Assembly: GCF_045920555.1 (NCBI RefSeq) | Contig: NZ_CP174509.1 | Span: forward strand, 434,001 to 498,000 | Length of the DNA stretch: 64,000 bases | Direction of reading: 5' to 3' | Origin: Pseudalkalibacillus sp045920555 | GTDB taxonomy: Bacteria > Bacillota > Bacilli > Bacillales > Fictibacillaceae | Part shown: positions 58,808-64,000 of the stretch, piece after piece | How positions within the stretch are numbered: position 1 is the first letter of the stretch | How the letters are laid out: each line of letters starts with the position of its first letter | Program-made: the position numbers and the translations under genes | The notes under the pieces: model-generated | Seen by the model: the letters and a program-made list of their open reading frames with translations, nothing else | Told to the model about the DNA's origin: nothing | The model's database searches: none

Positions 58808-60013
58808 TTGAAAACAAAAGTAAGGAACATTCAACTATTTGATGGGTATAAACTGCATGCTGATAAAACGACGATTGTCTTTGATGAAAAGGAAATCGTA
58901 GCGATCGGCACTGAGGCAAATGGAATTGATGTGGACCATGTGATCGACGGGGAAGGGTTGACATGTTTGCCTGGCTTGATGGATTGTCACGTTCATTTGA
59001 CGATGGATGGTAATCCTGATCCATTCCGTGATTTGTCAGGTGATTCTGAGGCAGACGGATCCTTTCGAGCGGTCCGTAACGCGCGAAAACAACTAGATGC
59101 CGGTGTGACGACGGTCCGTAATGTCGGATCTCAGCACAATATTGATATTGCGCTCCGTAATGCGATTGAAAATGGTTTGATTGAAGGACCTCGGGTCGTA
59201 GCATCCGGTAAACCGATCGTGATGACCGGTGGGCATGGCCATAATATGGCGATTGAGGCGGATGGAGTTGATGAAGTCCGTAAGGCAGCGCGAACACAGT
59301 TGAAAGCAGGGGCAGACCTGTTGAAGCTGATGGCTACAGGTGGTGTGATGACCCCAGGCGTTGATCCCGGAGCGACCCAGTTTGATGAAGTCGAATTGCG
59401 CTGTGCATGTACAGAAGCCTCGAAAACTGGAAAAACGACTGCTGCACATGCTCAAGGGAGAGATGGCATCAAGAATTCAATCCGTGCAGGGATAACGACT
59501 GTGGAACATGGGATCTACCTCGATGAAGAATTGATCGAGATGATGCTGGAGTCAGGTACATATCTCGTGCCGACCCTGTCAGCGCCATTTTACATTGCTG
59601 AAAATGGGTTAGAAGGCGGTATACCACAATATGCCATCGATAAAACGAAAGTCGTCATGAATGATCACAAAAAAAGCTTCTTGGAAGCTTACAGGGCTGG
59701 AGTCAAGATCGCAGCAGGTACTGATGCAGGAACACCGTTCAACCATCATGGAGATTTTCCGAAAGAGCTTGAATTGATGGTAGAATACGGGATGGATGAA
59801 GTGGACGCTCTTCGTTCTGCTACAGTCATTGCAGCCGATGCGATGAACATTTTAAAAAAGACAGGATCTGTTGAGGAAAAGAAAGCAGCTGACCTGTTGC
59901 TCGTAGAAGGGAATCCACTTAAGAACGTTTCTGATGTCCGAAATATCGCGTATGTTTTTAAAGAAGGAATATGTGTCGTAGACAATCGTGAAAAGTCACT
60001 TCAAAAGGTTTAA
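58808..60013 (+). CDS. Metal-dependent amidohydrolase (Xaa-Pro/Xaa-Arg dipeptidase-like)
   Basis: The 401-residue protein belongs to the imidazolonepropionase-like amidohydrolases. Metal ligands are H61 and H63 in MDCHVHL, the carboxylated lysine in AGADLLKLMATGGV, the histidines in AAHAQG and VEHGIYL, and the aspartate in GTDAGTPF. Members cleave N-acyl amino acids, prolidase-type dipeptides or cyclic amides. AGGAGGGG sets the TTG start at 58808. It works with the AbgT transporter and two M20 enzymes. Confidence 0.88.
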   Translation: MKTKVRNIQLFDGYKLHADKTTIVFDEKEIVAIGTEANGIDVDHVIDGEGLTCLPGLMDCHVHLTMDGNPDPFRDLSGDSEADGSFRAVRNARKQLDAGVTTVRNVGSQHNIDIALRNAIENGLIEGPRVVASGKPIVMTGGHGHNMAIEADGVDEVRKAARTQLKAGADLLKLMATGGVMTPGVDPGATQFDEVELRCACTEASKTGKTTAAHAQGRDGIKNSIRAGITTVEHGIYLDEELIEMMLESGTYLVPTLSAPFYIAENGLEGGIPQYAIDKTKVVMNDHKKSFLEAYRAGVKIAAGTDAGTPFNHHGDFPKELELMVEYGMDEVDALRSATVIAADAMNILKKTGSVEEKKAADLLLVEGNPLKNVSDVRNIAYVFKEGICVVDNREKSLQKV

Positions 60014-60040
60014 TATCATTTGAAAAGGGATGATTAAGAT

Positions 60041-61249
60041 ATGGAAAAATTATTCGCTAAATTGGAAGAGCACTATGAAGAGATGGTGGAGATCCGCCGC
60101 CACCTCCACCAAAACCCGGAGCTTTCTTTTGAAGAAGTGGAGACGCCGAAGTTCATCGCTGCGTACCATGAAAAACTAGGACATGAAGTTCGTACAGGAG
60201 TCGGCGGCAGAGGGGTCGTTGCAAAGCTGAAGGGCGGTAAACCTGGAAAAACGGTCGCACTTCGCGCAGATTTCGATGCACTTCCGATCCAGGAAGAAAC
60301 CGATCTTCCTTTTAAGTCAAAAGTAGATGGCGTGATGCATGCTTGCGGACATGATGGACATACCGCAACGCTGCTCGGTTTAGCCAAGGTATTGAACAGC
60401 ATGCAGGATGAACTGGAAGGCACAGTTGTCTTCATCCACCAGCATGCGGAAGAACTACAGCCGGGCGGAGCGATTTCCATGATTGAAGATGGCTGCCTTG
60501 AAGGCGTAGATGTCATTTTCGGAACACATCTTTGGGCAACAAGCCCGGTCGGTGAAATCGGCTACCGCTCAGGGCCAATCATGGCAGCGGCAGACCGCTT
60601 TACCGTCACGATCAAAGGGGAAGGTGGTCATGGTGCACAGCCTCATCGTACCAAAGATGCAGTTGTGATCGGCGCCCAGGCGGTTACAAACCTTCAACAG
60701 CTTGTCAGTAGAAGGGTCGATCCACTTGACTCTGCAGTCGTTTCGGTCGGAGCCTTTGAAGCGATCAATGCGTTCAACGTCATTGCAGATACGGTCAAAC
60801 TCACAGGGACGGTAAGAACGTTTAACGAGGATGTACGCGATCTCCTCGAAAATGAGATTGAGAGAGTCGTAAAAGGAACGTGTATCACAGCGGATGCAGA
60901 CTATACGTATAAATTTTATAGAGGATATCCAGCAACCGAAAATCATCCGGAGGAAACTGAATTTGTGGCACAGGTAGCCCAATCTGTACCTGGTGTGACG
61001 GAGGTAAAGGAAGTACCGCCGGAAATGGGTGGGGAAGATTTCGCTTATTATCTCCAGCATGTAAAAGGAACGTTCTTCTTTACGGGTGCGCAAGACGTAG
61101 ACTGGGATGTGACTTATCCGCACCACCATCCGAAGTTCAAGGTTGATGAGCGCGCCTTGCTTGTCGCAGCTAACACACTCGGAGCAGCTACCTTGACCTA
61201 TCTGAAGCAAGGAACAGCACAACCAAACCAAGAAGTGAAAGTTAAATAG
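60041..61249 (+). CDS. M20D amidohydrolase (AbgA/AbgB, IAA-amino-acid hydrolase type)
   Basis: The 402-residue protein has the M20D metal motif VMHACGHDGHT with C102, H104 and H107, preceded by LRADFDALPIQEETDLPF, and closes with PHHHPKFKVDERAL. Members release amino acids from N-acyl or aminobenzoyl conjugates, such as p-aminobenzoyl-glutamate. AAAAGGGATGA precedes the ATG. It follows the amidohydrolase gene by 27 nt, so they share one transcript. A terminator and repeat array C follow. Confidence 0.92.
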   Translation: MEKLFAKLEEHYEEMVEIRRHLHQNPELSFEEVETPKFIAAYHEKLGHEVRTGVGGRGVVAKLKGGKPGKTVALRADFDALPIQEETDLPFKSKVDGVMHACGHDGHTATLLGLAKVLNSMQDELEGTVVFIHQHAEELQPGGAISMIEDGCLEGVDVIFGTHLWATSPVGEIGYRSGPIMAAADRFTVTIKGEGGHGAQPHRTKDAVVIGAQAVTNLQQLVSRRVDPLDSAVVSVGAFEAINAFNVIADTVKLTGTVRTFNEDVRDLLENEIERVVKGTCITADADYTYKFYRGYPATENHPEETEFVAQVAQSVPGVTEVKEVPPEMGGEDFAYYLQHVKGTFFFTGAQDVDWDVTYPHHHPKFKVDERALLVAANTLGAATLTYLKQGTAQPNQEVKVK

Positions 61250-61253
61250 ATAT

Positions 61254-61311
61254 GAAGAGGAGGACCGGTCCATTAGGGGAGAGATTTGACCCCGCGGGCC
61301 GCCTCTTTTCC
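61254..61311 (+). terminator. Terminator after the M20D gene
   Basis: GAAGAGGAGGACCGGTC and GACC..GGGCCGCCTCTTTTC pair over a long stem with T4 behind it, 5 nt after the stop. Confidence 0.8.
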
Positions 61312-61333
61312 ATATGTTGAAATAATCTATGAG

Positions 61334-61438
61334 TTTGTGCAAATAAATCAAAGTTTTGTCTAAATAATATGTATTTTTGTTCAAATAACTTGAATCTTTG
61401 TCAAGAAAAGTTGGAGTTTTGTTCAAATAATGAAAAGC
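61334..61438. repeat. Degenerate 21-nt tandem repeat array C
   Basis: Five contiguous units of exactly 21 nt start at 61334, 61355, 61376, 61397 and 61418. All open with TTTGT, and units 3 and 5 share TTTGTTCAAATAA. On the opposite strand array B (3737-3841) gives the same pattern. The array fills the gap between the M20D terminator and the next gene. Confidence 0.88.
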
Positions 61439-61463
61439 ACAAATTTTAAAAACGGAGGCTGAC

Positions 61464-62750
61464 ATGTTACAACGACTGTTATCAGACTATGATCATAGTT
61501 TAAATCATTCAGGAGTTGACGGCGAGCGGCTTGCAAAGCGGTTGGCTGAACTCTCTGACATAGGACGGACTTCAGAGGATGGCTCTTACCGGCTTGGATT
61601 TTCGGCAGAGGAACGACAGGCGAAAGAACTCGTAAAAAAGTGGATGGCAGAAGCCGGGCTCAAAGTAAAAGAAGATGAAGCCGGCAATGTATTCGGAAGA
61701 AAAGAAGGAAAGAACAATCTTCCAGCCATCCTGTCGGGTTCGCACGTTGACAGTGTTCCGAACGGCGGTCATTTTGATGGACCGCTTGGCGTACTCTCGG
61801 CACTAGAGGTTGCAGAAGCCTGGAAGGATACAGGATATGTTCCTGAGCGGCCTTTTGAAGTCGTCATTTTTACAGATGAGGAAGGATCCAGGTTTAACGG
61901 AGGATTAACTGGGAGCACAGCCTTTGTCGGGGACCTGGATCTGGAACGTCAGCGTACCCTGACGGATAAAGAGGGTTTGTCATTCGAACAAGTCCTTGAA
62001 AAAGATGGTCTTTCCATCGAAACCATAACAAATGCCAAGCGGAATTCCGATGAGGTCGCTCTGTTTGTGGAAGTCCATATCGAGCAGGGGAAACGCCTGG
62101 AGAAGAACGACCTGCCGATTGGTATCGTAACGGGAATCGCAGGTCCGGCGTGGTTTGAATTCACTTTTGATGGGGAAGCAGGCCATGCGGGGAATACTCC
62201 GATGAATGACCGAAAGGATGCTTTAGGGGCGGCAAGTGCTTTTATTGGGAAAGTCCAGGCGTTGCCAGGTACGATCAGTAACTCAGCTGTCGCAACGGTC
62301 GGCAAGCTCAATGTCCATCCCAACGGAGTCAATGTCATTCCTGGACAGGTGAAGCTCTATGTGGATATCCGGGATATATTCGAAGGTACGCGTGATCAAC
62401 TCGTAAATGAAATTGTTCAGGAAGCTGAGGCGATTTCTAAGCAGAGTGGAGTCGATGTGACATGGAAAGAGATGATTCGGAAGGAGCCTGTTCCGATCCA
62501 AAGTGACCTGCAAGATACGTTCAGAAAAGCGGTAGAGAATGATGGAGTTAAGCCGTTCTATCTGCCGAGCGGTGCGGGTCATGATGCAATGATCGTCGGA
62601 AGGCACATTCCGGCTGCCATGCTGTTTGTCCGGAGTAAAGATGGAATCAGCCATAATCCTTCAGAATGGTCATCCTTAAATGATTGCGTCCAGGGTGTGC
62701 ACGCTTTACGTACATTCATTGAAATGTCTATGGATGAACTTTCAGGATAA
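61464..62750 (+). CDS. Zn-dependent hydantoinase/carbamoylase (M20C family)
   Basis: The 428-residue protein belongs to the N-carbamoyl-L-amino-acid hydrolase and allantoate amidohydrolase group. The metal site is visible in GSHVDSVPNGGHFDGPLG (H94 first) and FTDEEGSRFNGGLTGS, and the lid part has AGPAWFEFTFDGEAGHAGNT. It removes carbamoyl or similar groups from amino acids. AACGGAGG precedes the ATG. It lies in line with the AbgT genes but behind a terminator and a repeat array, so it may be read separately. Confidence 0.9.
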   Translation: MLQRLLSDYDHSLNHSGVDGERLAKRLAELSDIGRTSEDGSYRLGFSAEERQAKELVKKWMAEAGLKVKEDEAGNVFGRKEGKNNLPAILSGSHVDSVPNGGHFDGPLGVLSALEVAEAWKDTGYVPERPFEVVIFTDEEGSRFNGGLTGSTAFVGDLDLERQRTLTDKEGLSFEQVLEKDGLSIETITNAKRNSDEVALFVEVHIEQGKRLEKNDLPIGIVTGIAGPAWFEFTFDGEAGHAGNTPMNDRKDALGAASAFIGKVQALPGTISNSAVATVGKLNVHPNGVNVIPGQVKLYVDIRDIFEGTRDQLVNEIVQEAEAISKQSGVDVTWKEMIRKEPVPIQSDLQDTFRKAVENDGVKPFYLPSGAGHDAMIVGRHIPAAMLFVRSKDGISHNPSEWSSLNDCVQGVHALRTFIEMSMDELSG

Positions 62751-62752
62751 CG

Positions 62753-62843
62753 TGTCGAAAAAAGAAAGCGGACTATAGTAATCCTCCAGACGATATATGT
62801 CGCAAATGTGGTGTAGAACTTTCGGTGTTTTACTCCATGTTTG
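62753..62843. repeat. 91-bp dispersed element, copy 2
   Basis: This copy starts 3 nt after the carbamoylase stop and matches 52271-52361 at 86 of 91 positions, with no gaps. The hairpin arms are unchanged except for the last base; the differences fall in the loop (ATTCGTC to TTTCGGT) and in the left segment. Here the stem is followed by AAGGAGGATTATTTTTT. The rest of the gap to 62953 shows no other feature. Confidence 0.88.
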
Positions 62844-62970
62844 AAGGAGGATTATTTTTTGTTAAAAATCAGTCGTATTATAGGAGCTATTTAGTGTTCC
62901 AAAAGACCCATATAGGAATCTCAAGTTATTATAGAAAGTACTATTAAGAAAGAAAAGGAGGTTCATAGAT

Positions 62971-64000
62971 ATGTTAAGGAATCAACCGACAATGGAATAT
63001 AAGCTTGTCCTCGATCACATGCATGAAGGCGTAATCATTATAGATTCAGAAACTAGAGTACTCTATGCTAATAAATCCTATTACGAAATTCTTGGTATTT
63101 CCGTTGATAGCATTCAAAATAAGCTATTAAAAGAAAGTCAGCCAAATGCCAGGATTATAAAGGTTTTAGAAACAGGAACCCCTGTTATTAATTCTGAATT
63201 TCTCGTTGATACAACCAGTATTAGAGTAGTAGCGAACATCATCCCCATAAAGATTGAAGGTAAAATTTCTGGAGCTGTATCAGTTTTCAGAGATGTAACG
63301 GAAGTAACCGAACTAACAACGGAATTAGAAAGATTGAAAGGATATACAAAATATTTAGAAGAAGAATTGATGAACCATAAAGAAAGGAAGCTATTTAGCG
63401 GATTAGTAGGCAGTGATCAAAAAATACAGATGGTGGTGGAAAAGATAAACAAGGTGGCAAGTACCGATACTACAGTTCTCATTACAGGGGAGAGTGGGAC
63501 TGGTAAGGAAGTCGTTGCAAATTCAATCTATAATATTAGTTCTAGATTTGGAAAACCATTCATCAAAGTAAACTGTGCAGCTATTCCTGAATCTCTCTTG
63601 GAAAGTGAATTTTTCGGCTATGAAGAAGGTGCTTTTACCGGTTCAAGAAAAGGAGGGAAAATCGGGAAATTTGAACTAGCTAATACAGGGACAATCTTCT
63701 TGGATGAGATCGGTGAAATGCCCCCCAGCTTACAAGCAAAATTACTCCGTGTTTTACAGGAAAGGGTTATTGAAAAGGTAGGAGGGACTTCTCCAATAAA
63801 AATAGACGTGCGTATCATAGCCGCCACTAATGCAAACTTAAAAGAGCTTGTTGAAAAAAGAAAGTTTAGAGAGGACCTTTATTATAGACTAAATGTTTTT
63901 CCGATAAATCTCCCCCCGTTAAAAGAACGTCAGACTGATATTTTACCGTTAGCTATACAATTTTTAAAAGAATTCTGCAAGGAGCATAAAAAACAGCTTT
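62971..64000 (+). CDS. Sigma-54-dependent transcriptional activator with PAS domain (partial)
   Basis: The frame is cut by the window end after 343 codons. It has an N-terminal PAS domain (VLDHMHEGVIIIDSETRVLY) for small-molecule or redox sensing, a coiled linker, and the AAA+ activator domain: Walker A GESGTGKE at residues 173-180, the sigma-54 contact loop GAFTGS at 220-225 and Walker B GTIFLDEIGEM. The DNA-binding domain lies outside. AAAAGGAGGT precedes the ATG. Its targets are probably downstream; no -24/-12 promoter is seen in this window. Confidence 0.93.
   Translation, partial: MLRNQPTMEYKLVLDHMHEGVIIIDSETRVLYANKSYYEILGISVDSIQNKLLKESQPNARIIKVLETGTPVINSEFLVDTTSIRVVANIIPIKIEGKISGAVSVFRDVTEVTELTTELERLKGYTKYLEEELMNHKERKLFSGLVGSDQKIQMVVEKINKVASTDTTVLITGESGTGKEVVANSIYNISSRFGKPFIKVNCAAIPESLLESEFFGYEEGAFTGSRKGGKIGKFELANTGTIFLDEIGEMPPSLQAKLLRVLQERVIEKVGGTSPIKIDVRIIAATNANLKELVEKRKFREDLYYRLNVFPINLPPLKERQTDILPLAIQFLKEFCKEHKKQL

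Noticed and set aside
60569..61465. Minus-strand frame of 298 codons across the M20D gene end and array C
   Set aside because: Most of it is the complement of the M20D gene. Its N-terminal heptad-like part is only the 21-nt array read in frame.
1..64000. tRNA, rRNA, T-box or known riboswitch
   Set aside because: No cloverleaf with TTCGA-type arms, no T-box motif and no recognisable riboswitch core was found by eye; a covariance search would be the decisive test.

Overview
The window is a piece of chromosome from a spore-forming member of the Bacillaceae (Firmicutes), of moderate GC content. The evidence is strong GGAGG-type ribosome sites with many TTG and GTG starts, a gatCAB-dgkB block and rlmCD like those of Bacillus subtilis, CotF-type spore coat genes, a KatX-type spore catalase behind a SigF-like promoter, and CcpA and PerR type sites. 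The genus cannot be fixed from the sequence alone. No rRNA, tRNA, CRISPR array, complete insertion sequence or prophage was seen.

Layout. 1-4900: end of a MocR-type regulator, the glutamyl-tRNA(Gln) amidotransferase operon gatCAB, then dgkB. 4950-27800: an accessory block of about 23 kb between dgkB and rlmCD. It holds a sugar acetyltransferase, an orphan copper chaperone, a coat-protein cluster with two very small genes, a DUF2243-CtaG membrane pair, a frameshifted katX, an ECF sigma/anti-sigma pair, several acetyltransferases, a TetR-controlled YhgE-type membrane protein, a LysR regulator facing two tandem gamma-glutamyltranspeptidase genes, and small metabolic genes. 27985-31706: rlmCD and katG. 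31850-38700: a decay zone with an intact SWIM-domain protein, a DUF4317 protein and an intact rbsR. It also holds debris: a twice-frameshifted SEC-C gene, a SWIM scrap, an rbsK cut after about 100 codons, and remnants of an ABC exporter and a UvrA-like ATPase. 38100-43250: a TetR regulon of two membrane proteins, SelO and an amino-acid permease. 43600-50700: a GntR-controlled DctPQM TRAP transporter with a proline-racemase-family enzyme, an MFS carrier and an aldo/keto reductase. 50800-56200: a helical-repeat protein, a sodium:solute symporter, a proline-iminopeptidase-like hydrolase and a frameshifted AlaX. 56500-62750: a YheO-type regulator, an AbgT transporter and three amidohydrolases/peptidases, likely a catabolic operon for N-acyl or peptide-like amino-acid conjugates. 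62971 to the edge: a sigma-54 activator cut by the window end.

The most unusual material lies between the genes. Three gaps (242-335, 3737-3841, 61334-61438) carry arrays of about five degenerate units with a 21-nt period; two of them are the same family in opposite orientation. A 91-bp element occurs twice (52271 and 62753) with 86 of 91 positions identical and a conserved 18-bp hairpin. A family of about 55-60-nt hairpin elements bounded by GTGCCAGGCAC and GTGCCTGGCAC is scattered between 11.3 and 18.9 kb. The gap before the ECF sigma gene holds four near-identical palindromes spaced 56, 79 and 56 nt apart. Among proteins, the second gamma-glutamyltranspeptidase stands out: about 230 extra residues sit just before its self-cleavage site, and its substrate-recognition acidic residues are missing. 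Several genes carry single-base frameshifts (katX, alaX, SEC-C, ABC exporter), two of them in A/T runs, so read error and true decay both need to be considered.
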